A program made the position numbers and the translations under genes. Below, one piece after another: positions 54,221 to 64,000 of a stretch of DNA of 64,000 nucleotides; positions within the stretch are counted from its first letter, which is position 1; the number at the start of each line of letters is the position of its first letter. Source of the stretch: Lutimonas zeaxanthinifaciens (GTDB lineage: Bacteria > Bacteroidota > Bacteroidia > Flavobacteriales > Flavobacteriaceae); contig NZ_CP129964.1 of the NCBI RefSeq assembly GCF_030503675.1, positions 2,728,001 to 2,792,000 on the forward strand, given 5' to 3'. The notes under the pieces were generated by a model. The model was given only the letters and a program-made list of their open reading frames with translations, ran no database searches and had not been told where the DNA came from.

Positions 54221-54252
54221 CGAAGATAGTAATATTGTAATTCTATTGCAAA
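54221..54252 (-). promoter_or_regulatory. Promoter of the LamB-type porin gene
   Basis: On the minus strand TTTG, 20 bases, then TATCTTCG, one base away from TAnnTTTG. The -7 element lies about 20 bases before the ATG. Confidence 0.55.
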
Positions 54253-54273
54253 TCCCTGCTTTAAATCACCTCA

Positions 54274-54302
54274 TAAAAAAAGGGAGGCCTTTTGGACCTC
54301 CC
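54274..54302 (-). terminator. Intrinsic terminator after the GapN-type dehydrogenase
   Basis: On the minus strand GGGAGGTCC, AAAA, GGCCTCCC forms a strong stem followed by seven T. It lies 24 bp beyond the stop at 54326. Confidence 0.85.
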
Positions 54303-54325
54303 AACGTTCTTAAGGGAAAAGTTTT

Positions 54326-55939
54326 TTAAAGTATGTAATTTGTACTGACAAAATTTGATTTGTTGTTGTCCAGTATATCATTTAAAATATCCTTGTTAAG
54401 ATCATTATTCTTACATGCAACTAATGTCCTGATGGAAAAAGACCTTAAGGCTGCACGAACACTCAGAGTACTTACTGCCGAATCTTTCCTTCCCACAAAA
54501 GGATATACATCAGGCCCTCGCTGACATTGGCTGTTTATATTCACACGACATACCTGATTTACAAGGCTGTCGATCAATGGAGCGAGTGTGTCAGAGTTTT
54601 TACTAAACAAACTAACCTGTTGTCCATAATTTGAATTCACAATTGAATCTATCGGTTCCTGCACATCCTTAAACGAAAGTATCGGTATTACCGGGCCAAA
54701 CTGTTCTTCGTGGTAAACATCCATCTTCTCATTTACAGGATAAAGTACTGCCGGATATACAAAACTGTGATGTGTATCTCCTCCTCCATCATTAATAATT
54801 TCGGCTCCTTTAGAAACTGCATCTTCTATCAGATCTTTAATATATTCAGGTTTTCCAGGCTCAGGAAGAGGCGTGAGTTTTACCCCGTCTTCCCATGGTA
54901 GTCCACATCTTAATTGTTCGATCCTTTGAACGAATTTTTTGTTAAAGGTTTCTATGATGTTCTCATGAACAAAGATCATCTTTAGGGCGGTACAGCGCTG
55001 TCCGTTAAATGACAACGAACCCAACACGCATTCTTCAACAGCAAGATCCATATCGGTATCAGGCAAGACAATCGCAGGATTTTTTGCTTCCAGACCCAGA
55101 ACCAGTCTTAATCTGTTCTGTTTTGGGTGCTGGCTCTGAAGCGCATTGGCAGATTTACTGTTCCCAATAAGGGCCAGCACCTCTACCCTTCCGGATTTCA
55201 CAATGGGAGTTGCGACTTCTCTTCCTCGACCGAACAAAATATTTACTACCCCTTTAGGGAATGCCTCCGCAAACGCCTCTAATAAGGGAGTGATCAGAAT
55301 AACACCAAATTTTGCCGGCTTAAAAACAGTAGTATTACCCATAATCAAGGCAGGGATCAAAAGGCAAAAAGTCTCGTTCAAAGGATAATTATAGGGACCA
55401 AGACACAGTACCACCCCCAGAGGGCCTCTTCGAATCTGGGCATAGACTTCGCTATGAAGTTTTACGCGGGCACAGTTACGATCTAACTCCTTCAATTCGT
55501 CAATTGTATCATAGATATAATCAACGGTCCTGTCGAACTCTTTCTGGGCATCAGGCAGGGTCTTTCCAATTTCCCACATGATAAAATTGACTACTTCATC
55601 TCTTTTGGTCGCCATCAGTTCCGCAAATTTTTCCACACATTTGATACGTTCCTCCACTTTCATGGTCGGCCAGGAACCGGTTCCGTTGTTAAAGGCTTCA
55701 TTCGCAGCATCCAGTGCTTCCAAGGCATCTTTTTCTCCCATTACCGGTAGCGTACCCAGCAAGGTTGGTTCATAATTACCTTCTCCGTTTGCCGTGTAGA
55801 TCGGTGAATAAACCTCTGAGGTTTTCCCTTTCCATGTTTTGATCGTACCGTTCAGCAGGTATTTATCATAATTTTTTTTCAATGGCACGTCGAATTCTTC
55901 GGGCACCTTTTTGTCTTTAAAAATCGTCTGTATAGACAT
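54326..55939 (-). CDS. Aldehyde dehydrogenase, GapN-like NADP-dependent
   Basis: A 537-residue aldehyde dehydrogenase. Motifs are the active-site Glu in [12 protein letters not shown] and the catalytic Cys in [13 protein letters not shown] (about residue 325). The late phrase [19 protein letters not shown] is the signature of non-phosphorylating NADP-dependent glyceraldehyde-3-phosphate dehydrogenase (GapN), which makes NADPH and 3-phosphoglycerate directly. It is longer than the usual 475-500 residues because of an N-terminal extension and a C-terminal tail of about 40. It sits alone and ends with its own terminator. Between it and ilvA lie about 100 AT-rich bases with no element I recognise. 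Confidence 0.8.
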   Translation of the reverse strand: MSIQTIFKDKKVPEEFDVPLKKNYDKYLLNGTIKTWKGKTSEVYSPIYTANGEGNYEPTLLGTLPVMGEKDALEALDAANEAFNNGTGSWPTMKVEERIKCVEKFAELMATKRDEVVNFIMWEIGKTLPDAQKEFDRTVDYIYDTIDELKELDRNCARVKLHSEVYAQIRRGPLGVVLCLGPYNYPLNETFCLLIPALIMGNTTVFKPAKFGVILITPLLEAFAEAFPKGVVNILFGRGREVATPIVKSGRVEVLALIGNSKSANALQSQHPKQNRLRLVLGLEAKNPAIVLPDTDMDLAVEECVLGSLSFNGQRCTALKMIFVHENIIETFNKKFVQRIEQLRCGLPWEDGVKLTPLPEPGKPEYIKDLIEDAVSKGAEIINDGGGDTHHSFVYPAVLYPVNEKMDVYHEEQFGPVIPILSFKDVQEPIDSIVNSNYGQQVSLFSKNSDTLAPLIDSLVNQVCRVNINSQCQRGPDVYPFVGRKDSAVSTLSVRAALRSFSIRTLVACKNNDLNKDILNDILDNNKSNFVSTNYIL

Positions 55940-56041
55940 GTTGAGTATTTTTAAGTTTATAAGGATTAATTTCTATTGATAATTCTTTATCTATTTGATT
56001 CTAAATCTATTTTTCTACTTTGTCTATTTTTTTTAATTCGA

Positions 56042-57295
56042 TCAGATGATATACTGGAACAATTGAGGGCTGTCATTTAAATATTCTCCAAAAAACCCTC
56101 TTTCCTTCATTCGGATTAGCAAGGGGTCAAAATCTGTCCGGTTTTTAAGCTCGATCCCTACAACTGCCGAGCTTCTTGCCCTGCTGTTCTTTTTTGTGTA
56201 CTCAAAATAGGTGATGTCATCAGTCTCTCCTAAAACGTTTACAACAAACTCTTTTAAGGCTCCTGCACGCTGAGGGAAGATTACGATGAAATAATGTTTG
56301 ACACCTTCAAATAAGAGCGACCTTTCTTTAATCTCTTCCATTCTTGAGATATCGTTGTTTCCACCACTGATTATGCAGGCTGCTCTTTTTCCCTTTATCT
56401 TGTCCTTGATAAGGTCAAGAGCTGCCACTGACAAAGCTCCCGCCGGTTCAACAACAATGGCCTTTTCATTGTACAACTGTAACAAGGTGGTACAAATTTT
56501 TCCCTCCGGAACGATCAATACCTCATCCACTCCTTCTTTGCAGATTGAAAAAGGCAGATCCCCCATTCTCTTCACTGCCGCTCCATCGACAAATTTTTCA
56601 ATATGATTTAAAGTCATATTGACGCCCTCATTGAGAGAGGTCTTTAATGACGGTGCTCCTTCCGGTTCAACTGCAATAATCCTGGTTTGGGGGCTTTCCT
56701 GTTTTAAAACGCTAATGAGTCCGGAGATAAGCCCTCCTCCACCGACCGGGACTAATATATAATCCAGTGGCTCCCTGATATCCTTTAAAATTTCAAGGGC
56801 AACCGTTCCCTGGCCCTCGATAATTTTTTCATCATCAAAAGGATGCACAAACTCATATCCATTGGCTTCGCTAAATTCACGAGCTACCTGATAGGAAGCA
56901 TCATAGGTATCTCCAACCAGTTTTATTTCAATATGATCCCTTCCGAACATCTCCACCTGCTGCACTTTTTGCTGGGGCGTGGTTGTAGGCATGAAGATTA
57001 TTCCTTTAATCGAAAGGAAATTACATACCTGAGCAACCCCTTGAGCATGATTTCCGGCACTCGAGCACACGACTGTATCAACGTAGCCATTTTCAACAAG
57101 AGACCTTATTTTATTGAATGCGCCACGAATTTTGTAAGATCTTACACGTTGTAAATCTTCTCTTTTAAAAAATATTTCTGCTTCATACTTTTCTGAAAAA
57201 TTCGGCATCCGAATTAAAGGGGTGTGCTTGACCAGGTCACGGATCCTGCGATCCGCTTCTTTGATCTTATCAATATGTATAAAGGATTTTACCAT
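56042..57295 (-). CDS. ilvA: Threonine ammonia-lyase
   Basis: IlvA converts threonine to 2-oxobutanoate, the first committed step to isoleucine. The 417-residue PLP enzyme has the cofactor lysine in VRSYKIRGAF (K55), the glycine loop VPVGGGGLISG, SAGNHAQGVA and the C-terminal ACT-like regulatory region beginning near HYFIVIFPQRAGALKEF. The single ACT-like domain resembles the short biosynthetic form. It is the last gene of the ilv run, 77 bp beyond ilvC. Confidence 0.93.
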   Translation of the reverse strand: MVKSFIHIDKIKEADRRIRDLVKHTPLIRMPNFSEKYEAEIFFKREDLQRVRSYKIRGAFNKIRSLVENGYVDTVVCSSAGNHAQGVAQVCNFLSIKGIIFMPTTTPQQKVQQVEMFGRDHIEIKLVGDTYDASYQVAREFSEANGYEFVHPFDDEKIIEGQGTVALEILKDIREPLDYILVPVGGGGLISGLISVLKQESPQTRIIAVEPEGAPSLKTSLNEGVNMTLNHIEKFVDGAAVKRMGDLPFSICKEGVDEVLIVPEGKICTTLLQLYNEKAIVVEPAGALSVAALDLIKDKIKGKRAACIISGGNNDISRMEEIKERSLLFEGVKHYFIVIFPQRAGALKEFVVNVLGETDDITYFEYTKKNSRARSSAVVGIELKNRTDFDPLLIRMKERGFFGEYLNDSPQLFQYII

Positions 57296-57306
57296 ATTTA
57301 AAACAA

Positions 57307-57339
57307 AACCATCGATCTCAAAATTTGAAACCGATGGTT
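57307..57339. other. Intercistronic hairpin between ilvC and ilvA
   Basis: AACCATCG (57307-57314) and CGATGGTT (57332-57339) are perfect eight-base inverted arms; the loop contains TCAAA and TTTGA, which could extend it. There is no T run, so it is more likely an RNA stability or processing element than a terminator. Confidence 0.45.
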
Positions 57340-57372
57340 AACTTAATACTAGTTTAATTCTCGATTTCCCGA

Positions 57373-58848
57373 TTAAACAATCTTGATCATTGCCGTCATT
57401 GATTCTCTTAATTCAGATCCAATAATTTCAACCGGGTGGTATCTAAGCGCTTCATTTATTGCGATCAACTCCTGATTATCAACCCCATTACCCTTTCCTT
57501 CACCAAAGGTTTTTCCAATAACATCTGTATCAATATCTTTCATAAATTCTGTCAAGAGCGGCTTACAGGCATGGTCAAAAAGATAACATCCGTATTCGGC
57601 CGTATCAGAAATTGTTGCATTCATCTCATACAATTTCTTACGAGCAATCGTATTGGCTATTAAGGGTGTTTCATGCAAGGATTCGTAATAAGCTGATTCA
57701 TCAATGATACCGGCATCGGTCATCGTTTCAAAAGCCAATTCAACACCTGCTCTTACAAAAGCAACCATTAGGACACCATTATCAAAATACTCCTGTTCTG
57801 AAATTTCAACATCACCAGCTGGTGTTTTTTCAAAAGCAGTCTCGCCGGTTGCGGCTCTCCAGGATAAAAGATTCTTATCATCATTAGCCCAGTCTTCCAT
57901 CATCGTTTTTGAGAAATGACCCGACATGATATCATCCATATGCTTATTAAACAAAGGCCTCATGATATCTTTTAACTCTTCAGACAAAGCGTAGGCCTTG
58001 ACCTTGGCAGGGTTTGACAAACGGTCCATCATATTGGTTATTCCCCCATGCTTCAACGCTTCGGTAATAGTTTCCCATCCGTATTGAATTAACTTAGAGG
58101 CATATCCTGCGTCAATACCCTTTTCAATCATTTTGTCAAAACACAAAATGGAACCTGTTTGAAGTACTCCACAAAGAATAGTCTGTTCCCCCATCAGATC
58201 AGACTTAACTTCTGCAATGAAAGATGATTCAAGCACTCCGGCTCTGTCTCCCCCTGTGGCAACTGCATAGGCTTTGGCCTCGGCAAGTCCTCTTCCCTGA
58301 GGATCGTTTTCATTGTGAACCGCAATAAGGGTAGGGACCCCAAAACCTCTTTTATACTCTTCTCTCACTTCCGAGCCAGGACTTTTGGGAGCCACCATAA
58401 TTACGGTAAGGTCATCCCTGACCTGCATTCCTTCTTCTACAATATTAAAACCATGTGAATAGGCTAGTGTGGCACCTTGTTTCATCAGCGGCATTACCGC
58501 TTTAACAACAGAGGTATGCTGTTTATCTGGGGTCAGATTACAAACCAAATCAGCAGATGGCACCATTTCTTCATAAGTCCCAACTGCAAAACCGTTTTCA
58601 GATGCATTCTTGAAAGACTTACGCTTTTCTTTGATCGCCCCATCTCTTAAGGCATAAGAAATATCCAATCCTGAATCTCTCATGTTCAATCCCTGATTCA
58701 ATCCTTGTGCTCCACATCCTACGATGACCACTTTTTTTCCTTTCAAAGCGGATACTCCTTCAGTGAATTCAGCAGAATCCATAAATCTGCACTTTCCAAG
58801 TTGAGCAAGCTGTTCTCTAAGCGAAAGTGTATTAAAATAATTTGCCAT
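57373..58848 (-). CDS. ilvC: Ketol-acid reductoisomerase, long (class II) form
   Basis: The enzyme converts acetolactate and acetohydroxybutyrate to dihydroxy acids using NADPH. The 491-residue protein is the long form known from E. coli and plants: Rossmann part [21 protein letters not shown] (about 34-54), [13 protein letters not shown] and a doubled knotted domain ([21 protein letters not shown] and a later partner half). Short bacterial IlvC proteins have about 330 residues, so the length here is notable but consistent with related species. It lies 16 bp after ilvN. Confidence 0.94.
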   Translation of the reverse strand: MANYFNTLSLREQLAQLGKCRFMDSAEFTEGVSALKGKKVVIVGCGAQGLNQGLNMRDSGLDISYALRDGAIKEKRKSFKNASENGFAVGTYEEMVPSADLVCNLTPDKQHTSVVKAVMPLMKQGATLAYSHGFNIVEEGMQVRDDLTVIMVAPKSPGSEVREEYKRGFGVPTLIAVHNENDPQGRGLAEAKAYAVATGGDRAGVLESSFIAEVKSDLMGEQTILCGVLQTGSILCFDKMIEKGIDAGYASKLIQYGWETITEALKHGGITNMMDRLSNPAKVKAYALSEELKDIMRPLFNKHMDDIMSGHFSKTMMEDWANDDKNLLSWRAATGETAFEKTPAGDVEISEQEYFDNGVLMVAFVRAGVELAFETMTDAGIIDESAYYESLHETPLIANTIARKKLYEMNATISDTAEYGCYLFDHACKPLLTEFMKDIDTDVIGKTFGEGKGNGVDNQELIAINEALRYHPVEIIGSELRESMTAMIKIV

Positions 58849-58864
58849 TAGCTTTTCGTTATTT

Positions 58865-59389
58865 TTAGTTTAATTGTTTTTTTAATAGTTCTGATATTTT
58901 CATTTCGTCCTTAGTCACAGAAATTCTTCCTGAGCGGACAAACTGCATGATTCCATATTCCGCCAGTTCATTGTAAAGGCCGTCAATTTCCTCGCGTCTG
59001 CCTGATTTCTCAATAACAAAAAATTCAGGCGAAACCGTAACAATTTGTGCGTTGCTGTTTTTGATGATATTTTGGATCTGTCTTTCTTCAAAAAGAAGAC
59101 TCGATTTGATCTTAAACAAAGCGGACTGCAGAAAGATGCACTCCTCATTGGTGTGATAATAGGCTTTGATCACCTCCACCTGCTTCTCAATCTGGCCTAT
59201 GATTTTTTTGACCTGTTCCTCGGTCACTTCAACCACAATAATAAATCTTGAAACATGTTCAATTTCTGAACTGGATACCGTAAGGCTTTCTATGTTAATA
59301 TGTCGCTTTAAGAAAATCGTAGCGATCTTGTTTAACAATCCGAGATTATTTTCGGAATAAACTGATATGGTATATTTTTTAACTTTCAT
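58865..59389 (-). CDS. ilvN: Acetolactate synthase regulatory subunit
   Basis: A 174-residue protein with an ACT domain at its start ([33 protein letters not shown]) and a second half typical of IlvN/IlvH. It confers valine feedback on the catalytic subunit IlvB, encoded five bases upstream. Length is standard. Confidence 0.9.
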   Translation of the reverse strand: MKVKKYTISVYSENNLGLLNKIATIFLKRHINIESLTVSSSEIEHVSRFIIVVEVTEEQVKKIIGQIEKQVEVIKAYYHTNEECIFLQSALFKIKSSLLFEERQIQNIIKNSNAQIVTVSPEFFVIEKSGRREEIDGLYNELAEYGIMQFVRSGRISVTKDEMKISELLKKQLN

Positions 59390-59394
59390 TTCTT

Positions 59395-61128
59395 TTATTT
59401 TAATCGGATATCAGATACACTTGAACCAGTTGGTATCATCGGAAATACATTTTCTTCCATTTCAACAACAACTTCCAGGAAATAGGATTCTTTGGAGGCC
59501 ATCATCTCAGAGATGGCCTCAGCCAATTCTTTTCGTTCCGTGACCCTTCTTGCCTTAATTCCATATCCTTCGGAAATTTTTACAAAATCAGGGTTGACCA
59601 TTTCTGTTGAAGCATATCTGCCATCAAAGAACAATTCCTGCCATTGACGAACCATTCCGAGGAACTGGTTGTTTAAAACAATTATTTTAACCGGAACTCT
59701 TGTTTGTAAAATGGTCCCTAATTCCTGAATATTCATTTGGAAACCTCCATCACCAATGATGGCAACCACTTCTCGTTCCGGAGCCCCCATTTTTGCACCA
59801 ATTGCAGCAGGAAGAGCAAATCCCATGGTTCCCAGACCTCCTGAGGTCACTTTACTTCTGCCATGGTTAAATTTGCTATACCGGCTTGCCACCATCTGAT
59901 GTTGTCCCACGTCAGATACAATGACTGCGTCCCCTTTTGTTTCCTTATTCAAAGCGATCATGGTTTCGGCCATGGTCAGACCATCACCTGACACATTGAT
60001 CTGTCCGTCTATGACCTGATTGTATTCAATATCATACAGGTCACTGAACTTCTGCATCCATTCTTTGTGTTGCTTTTTTTCAATTAAAGGTAAAATAGCT
60101 GAAAGTGTCTCCTTCACATTTCCTAATACAGCCACATCCGTTTTTACATTTTTGTCAACCTCTGCAGGATCGATTTCAAAATGAACAATCTTGGCTTGTT
60201 TTGCGTAGGTGGCAAGGTTCCCTGTTACCCTGTCATCGAATCTCATTCCAACCGCGATCAGCACATCGCATTCATTGGTCAGTTTATTGGGTGCATAATT
60301 TCCATGCATACCCACCATACCAACGTGTAATTCATGATCTGAAGGTAAAGCTGACAAACCAAGTAAGGTAGAAGCAGAAGGTATTCCCGCTTTTTCAATA
60401 AAGTCCTGAAATTCTTTCTCTGCTTTTCCTAAAGTAAGTCCCTGGCCCCAGACAATAAAAGGTCTTTCAGCCTTGTTGATCAAAACTGCGGCCTCTTCTA
60501 TTTTACCAGGCTCCATCTCCGGAACCGGCTTGTAACTTCTAACTTTTTCGCATTTTTTATATTCAAACTCCAGTTCGCCAAACTGGGCATCCTTGGTTAT
60601 ATCGATCAATACTGGCCCCGGACGTCCTGATTTTGCAATATAAAAAGCCTTGGCCATCACTTCAGGAATCTCTTCTGCTTTGGTGATCTGGTAATTCCAT
60701 TTTGTAACAGGGGTTGAAATACTGATAATATCCGTTTCCTGAAAAGCATCACTCCCTAATAGATGTGACCCTACCTGACCCGTGATGCAAACCAAAGGTG
60801 TTGAATCTATCTGCGCATCGGCAATTCCGGTGACAAGGTTTGTTGCTCCCGGTCCTGAAGTAGCAATAGCCACCCCTACTTTATCAGAGACTCTTGCATA
60901 TCCCTGAGCTGCGTGCACGGCTCCCTGTTCATGCCTGGTAAGCACATGATGAAGCTGTTTTTCATACTTGAAGAACTCGTCATAAACCGGCATGATAGCT
61001 CCCCCGGGGTATCCGTAAATCAAGCTTACTCCTTCTTCAAGAAGAGACTTAACAACAGCTTCGGCACCTGTAATTTTTACATTTTTTTTGTTTGTCACTT
61101 TTTCCGATGATTTTGTTATTGTGTCCAT
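59395..61128 (-). CDS. ilvB: Acetolactate synthase catalytic subunit
   Basis: The 577-residue thiamine-diphosphate enzyme condenses pyruvate with pyruvate or 2-oxobutanoate. It has the catalytic Glu context VSLIYGYPGGAIMPVYDEF and HEQGAVHAAQGYAR, TSGPGATNLVTGIADAQIDS, and the cofactor motif GDGGFQMNIQELGTILQ followed by LNNQFLGMVRQWQELF. It pairs with IlvN and lies 25 bp beyond ilvD. All expected residues are present. Confidence 0.96.
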   Translation of the reverse strand: MDTITKSSEKVTNKKNVKITGAEAVVKSLLEEGVSLIYGYPGGAIMPVYDEFFKYEKQLHHVLTRHEQGAVHAAQGYARVSDKVGVAIATSGPGATNLVTGIADAQIDSTPLVCITGQVGSHLLGSDAFQETDIISISTPVTKWNYQITKAEEIPEVMAKAFYIAKSGRPGPVLIDITKDAQFGELEFEYKKCEKVRSYKPVPEMEPGKIEEAAVLINKAERPFIVWGQGLTLGKAEKEFQDFIEKAGIPSASTLLGLSALPSDHELHVGMVGMHGNYAPNKLTNECDVLIAVGMRFDDRVTGNLATYAKQAKIVHFEIDPAEVDKNVKTDVAVLGNVKETLSAILPLIEKKQHKEWMQKFSDLYDIEYNQVIDGQINVSGDGLTMAETMIALNKETKGDAVIVSDVGQHQMVASRYSKFNHGRSKVTSGGLGTMGFALPAAIGAKMGAPEREVVAIIGDGGFQMNIQELGTILQTRVPVKIIVLNNQFLGMVRQWQELFFDGRYASTEMVNPDFVKISEGYGIKARRVTERKELAEAISEMMASKESYFLEVVVEMEENVFPMIPTGSSVSDIRLK

Positions 61129-61153
61129 AATAACAATTTAGTTTAGGTATCTA

Positions 61154-62839
61154 TTAGAACTTATCTGTAACGCATCCTTCTGAAGCAGAGGAAACCATTT
61201 TTGCATATTTATAAAGTATTCCCTTTTTATGTTTTGGCTCTGGTGCTTTCCACAAGGCTTTTCTTTTCTCAATTTCTGACTCACTCAAATCCACGTTAAT
61301 CGCATTCTTTTCGGCATCTATGGTGATCATATCTCCATCCTTGATCAATCCAATGAGCCCTCCGGACTGTGCTTCAGGAGTAATGTGTCCAACAACAAAT
61401 CCATGAGTTCCGCCCGAAAACCTTCCATCGGTGATCAGTGCTACCGTTTTTCCCAAACCGGCACCCATGATCATGGAGGTTGGCTTCAACATTTCCGGCA
61501 TCCCCGGACCTCCTCTGGGCCCCACATATCTTATGACGACAACATCTCCTTTTGAAACCTTACCGGCCCCTATTCCGTCATTTGCTTCCTGTTCACCATC
61601 AAATACCACTGCCTTTCCTCTAAAAAGATTTCCTTCCTTACCACTGATCTTTGCCACCGCTCCTTCAGAAGCAAGGTTCCCAAAAAGTATCTGTAAGTTT
61701 CCTGAAGATTTAAGGGCTTTATCCGTTGGATAAATAACCTGCTGATCCTCTTCAAATTTTAAAGGTGAAACTTCCGCAAGATTCTCCGCAAGGGTCTTTC
61801 CGGTAACCGTCATACAGTCTCCATACAAAAACCCTTTATCCAGTAGATATTTCATCACAGCGGGTGTTCCCCCTACTCCGTGAACATCCTCCATAAGGTA
61901 CTCCCCACTTGGTTTAAGATCAGCTATTAACGGGGTTCTGTCACTTACTCTTTGAAAATCCTCCAGTGTAAAATCGATTCCAGCTGCATGTGCGATAGCC
62001 AGATAATGCAAAACAGCGTTGGTTGACCCACCAAGGGCATTGACCAATGCCACTGCATTTTCCAATGATTTCTTGGTAATGATATCCAGCGGTTTTAAAT
62101 CAAGCTCAAGCAAATTCTTTACTGCAGCTGCGATTCTTGTACTTTCTTCATTTTTGTGAGGATTCTCTGCCGGTATCGAAGAATTATATGGCAGGGCGAA
62201 TCCAAGCGCTTCTATTGATGATGCCATGGTGTTTGCCGTGTACATGCCTCCGCAGGCACCTGCTCCCGGAATGGCTCTTTTAATTATTTCTTTATACTCC
62301 TCATCTGAAATCTCCCCGGAGATCTTCTGGCCTAAGGCTTCAAATGCCGAAACGATGTTCAACTTTCTTCCTTTGTAATTACCTGAAGCGATTGTCCCTC
62401 CGTAAACCATAAGGGCCGGACGGTTCAGGCGCAGCATGGCCATGATGGCACCTGGCATGTTTTTATCACAACCTACAACAGAAACCAGGGCGTCATAACT
62501 TTGAGCATTCATCACAACTTCTATAGAATCTGCAATAATATCTCTTGATGGAAGCGAATAATTCATTCCGCTTGTTCCCATTGAAATACCGTCACTCACG
62601 CCGATCGTATTGAAAACCAGACCTACCTGATCCTTTTTATTAACCTCTTCTTTAATCCCGGCGGCTAGCTGGTTCAGATGCATATTGCACGGATTTCCGT
62701 CATAGCCCGTACTTGCAATTCCCACCTGCGGTTTCTTCATATCTTCCTCGTTCAGACCCACGGCATAGAGCATGGCCTGGGCCGCTGGCTGCGTAGCATC
62801 CTGGGTAAGTCGCTGACTGTATTTATTTAATTGCTTCAT
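61154..62839 (-). CDS. ilvD: Dihydroxy-acid dehydratase
   Basis: The 561-residue Fe-S enzyme dehydrates dihydroxy acids to 2-oxo acids of valine and isoleucine. Cluster cysteines are in [29 protein letters not shown] and [14 protein letters not shown], and the C-terminal half has [20 protein letters not shown]. It is the first structural gene of the ilv run, behind a 200-base leader that starts at the attenuator. The start ATG at 62839 agrees with the family. Confidence 0.96.
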   Translation of the reverse strand: MKQLNKYSQRLTQDATQPAAQAMLYAVGLNEEDMKKPQVGIASTGYDGNPCNMHLNQLAAGIKEEVNKKDQVGLVFNTIGVSDGISMGTSGMNYSLPSRDIIADSIEVVMNAQSYDALVSVVGCDKNMPGAIMAMLRLNRPALMVYGGTIASGNYKGRKLNIVSAFEALGQKISGEISDEEYKEIIKRAIPGAGACGGMYTANTMASSIEALGFALPYNSSIPAENPHKNEESTRIAAAVKNLLELDLKPLDIITKKSLENAVALVNALGGSTNAVLHYLAIAHAAGIDFTLEDFQRVSDRTPLIADLKPSGEYLMEDVHGVGGTPAVMKYLLDKGFLYGDCMTVTGKTLAENLAEVSPLKFEEDQQVIYPTDKALKSSGNLQILFGNLASEGAVAKISGKEGNLFRGKAVVFDGEQEANDGIGAGKVSKGDVVVIRYVGPRGGPGMPEMLKPTSMIMGAGLGKTVALITDGRFSGGTHGFVVGHITPEAQSGGLIGLIKDGDMITIDAEKNAINVDLSESEIEKRKALWKAPEPKHKKGILYKYAKMVSSASEGCVTDKF

Positions 62840-63037
62840 TAAAGAGAATGGTAAATTTTATGTTTTTGATATTCTTTTATTAAATTCTTCTTTTCCTTAA
62901 ATAATCCTCAAAAATACTGAGGCTTTAACCGATTGTCAGATTCCTATTTATCATATTACAATATTCAATGCTACCCGATATTAGTTTAATTATTGATTAT
63001 CAGTATTTTATCTACACTAATTTACAAGGTTTAACAC

Positions 63038-63064
63038 AAAAAAAACCTTCCCGCAGGAAGGTTT
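63038..63064 (-). terminator. Attenuator terminator of the ilv operon
   Basis: On the minus strand AAACCTTCC, TGCG, GGAAGGTTT forms a nine-base-pair stem followed by further T. It lies 29 bp beyond the stop of the leader peptide. The left part of its stem (CTTCCT on the minus strand) can instead pair with AGGAAG at 63086-63091, just past the leader stop, giving a candidate antiterminator. Confidence 0.8.
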
Positions 63065-63092
63065 ACAGATTTATACATAACATCACTTCCTA

Positions 63093-63152
63093 TCAAATCA
63101 CTTCAGATCTGATAATAATGACTGCTACGATATGTAAATTAAATTGCTTCAT
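63093..63152 (-). CDS. ilv operon leader peptide
   Basis: A 19-residue frame, MKQFNLHIVAVIIIRSEVI, with nine of its 19 residues being Leu, Val or Ile, including VIII-type runs (V11 I12 I13 I14). It lies just downstream of a -7 promoter element and just upstream of an intrinsic terminator, all ahead of ilvD. Such peptides are classical sensors: ribosomes stall at Ile and Val codons when charged tRNA is scarce. A hairpin ATCAGATC/GATTTGAT (63106-63113 with 63092-63099) overlaps the end of the peptide frame. The gene is too short to be found by length alone. Confidence 0.8.
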   Translation of the reverse strand: MKQFNLHIVAVIIIRSEVI

Positions 63153-63166
63153 TGAAAATCTTGAGA

Positions 63167-63174
63167 CAAATCTA
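63167..63174 (-). promoter_or_regulatory. Promoter -7 element of the ilv leader
   Basis: On the minus strand TAGATTTG matches TAnnTTTG, 14 bases before the leader ATG. The -33 region about 20 bases upstream is not convincing. Confidence 0.5.
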
Positions 63175-63209
63175 TAAATTTTTATTTCGATTTCCGGATT
63201 TAAGTGAAC

Positions 63210-64000
63210 TTATTTATACTTATGTTTTGATTTCTGCTTTATGATGGTTTCAACAGGGACATTCTGGATCTTACTTTCAAGCCAGGAAATAATATCCAAG
63301 TACATAAAAGATCTTTTCTCATAAGGATGATTCTCAAATACTTTAAGTTCTTTGTGAAGTTCCACAAAGGCATTCTTCAGTTCATGAGGATAAATATTGC
63401 TCAAATTCCGAAGAAAACTGATAATTCTTTGCTGAACCAAATGCAATTCGTTCATTTTTATCAGGAACTTGTAAGTTGATTTAATTAGAGCTTCCAGATT
63501 TTGATCCATGCCGGCTTCATAATGGGCCACAAGGTTCAATATTCTGGTAAAGCATAAAAGATCCTCTCTCATACCCAACTGCCTGTTCTTTATGATCTTC
63601 TCTAGATAAAAAATACATTGTTCATATTTTGAGGCTCCAAAATATAAACTTGCGAATTTGTAATAAAAGACCATAACGTGATGATCATCAATTTTCAATC
63701 GATGGCTCTCTATTTCTTCCAGAACTTCAGGAATAAGGTCCAATCCGAGATTAAAATTACCTTCTAAAAAATAGAGATTGATCTTGTTGAGATAGAGGTA
63801 TAAAAAAGCAAGTGATTCGGTATTTTCATTAATCAGAAAATTCTGATGATTGAGCTCTTCCTCAAAAAAATTCAGTGTGGATCTGAATTTTGTAAGGTGT
63901 TGAATTAAGAACAGTGATTCGAGCAGGTAATTTATTCCTTTCAGATAAAAAACCGGATTGGTTTTTTTCATTTCCGGATTATAGTAAAAAAGATCTACCC
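63210..64000 (-). CDS. C-terminal part of a TPR-like helical repeat protein (cut by window edge)
   Basis: The frame stays open to the right edge, with VDLFYYNPEM preceding the ATG at 63971, so the start is outside the window. The visible 263 residues are nearly all helical, with repeated phrases such as ESLAFLYLYLNKINLYFLEGNFNLGLDL and HHVMVFYYKFASLYFGASKYEQC, the size and aromatic pattern of tetratricopeptide-like hairpins. The protein ends with a Lys-rich tail. Large helical-repeat proteins of this sort are common in Flavobacteriaceae, and no function is known. It is transcribed in the same direction as the ilv operon, upstream of its promoter. Confidence 0.65.
   Translation of the reverse strand, partial: VDLFYYNPEMKKTNPVFYLKGINYLLESLFLIQHLTKFRSTLNFFEEELNHQNFLINENTESLAFLYLYLNKINLYFLEGNFNLGLDLIPEVLEEIESHRLKIDDHHVMVFYYKFASLYFGASKYEQCIFYLEKIIKNRQLGMREDLLCFTRILNLVAHYEAGMDQNLEALIKSTYKFLIKMNELHLVQQRIISFLRNLSNIYPHELKNAFVELHKELKVFENHPYEKRSFMYLDIISWLESKIQNVPVETIIKQKSKHKYK

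Noticed and set aside
62968-63177. A 69-codon frame on the plus strand opposite the ilv leader
   Set aside because: No family resemblance; it covers the attenuator and promoter of the opposite strand.
1-64000. Search for insertion sequences, integrases, phage genes, rRNA, or biosynthetic islands
   Set aside because: None found; gene content and composition look uniformly chromosomal apart from the repeat island at 18.3 kb.

Overview
The window reads as a chromosomal segment of a low-GC Bacteroidota bacterium, most likely a marine member of the Flavobacteriaceae. The evidence is the gene families present (Porin_10, NA37, a class II 491-residue IlvC, a lysyl-tRNA synthetase with a C-terminal extension, a Bacteroidota-order division and cell-wall cluster), the lack of clear Shine-Dalgarno sequences, and repeated matches to the Bacteroidota promoter (TTTG, 19-21 bases, TAnnTTTG). 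The cleanest promoter match lies in front of the tRNA-Val gene. All assignments were made by reading protein motifs by eye; no database search was run.

Layout. At 0-11 kb are housekeeping genes: an NmrA-like protein, lysS, a 53-codon Pmp3/YqaE protein overlapping lipB, an NA37 protein, a chagasin-type inhibitor overlapping rnhB, a large porin, a FAD protein and an NhaC antiporter. At 11-18 kb are small secreted or enzymatic genes: a DinB-like protein, two tandem hydrolases, SIMPL, DUF1330, PhzF, a radical SAM protein and a cytochrome. At 18.1-18.75 kb is a non-coding island with a 65-bp tandem repeat, a long inverted repeat, a terminator and tRNA-Val(TAC). At 18.8-29 kb are exbB-exbD-tonB-folC, nhaD, an amino-acid dehydrogenase with anmK, an acyl-CoA dehydrogenase and an SDR protein. 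At 29-35 kb is gltBD and at 35.2 kb an OmpA lipoprotein.

From 49.8 down to 36.3 kb, on the minus strand, runs the division and cell-wall cluster: mraZ, rsmH, ftsL, ftsI, murE, mraY, a murD remnant, ftsW, murG, ftsQ, ftsA, ftsZ. A MraZ-like operator overlaps its promoter. This cluster holds the main anomaly. murD is reduced to a 182-residue C-terminal piece with changed substrate-binding motifs, and murC, normally between murG and ftsQ, is absent and leaves only 97 bp with a hairpin. The rest of the lipid II pathway genes here look intact, including murE with its diaminopimelate motif, so MurC and MurD activity must come from elsewhere or the pathway is altered.

At 50-56 kb are a hydrolase, ysxC, a cytochrome lipoprotein, an RluA-type pseudouridine synthase, a LamB-type porin and a GapN-type dehydrogenase. 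At 56-63.2 kb is the branched-chain amino acid operon ilvD-ilvB-ilvN-ilvC-ilvA on the minus strand. A small leader peptide rich in Ile and Val codons, followed by an intrinsic terminator, makes a convincing attenuator. The window ends inside a helical-repeat protein gene.
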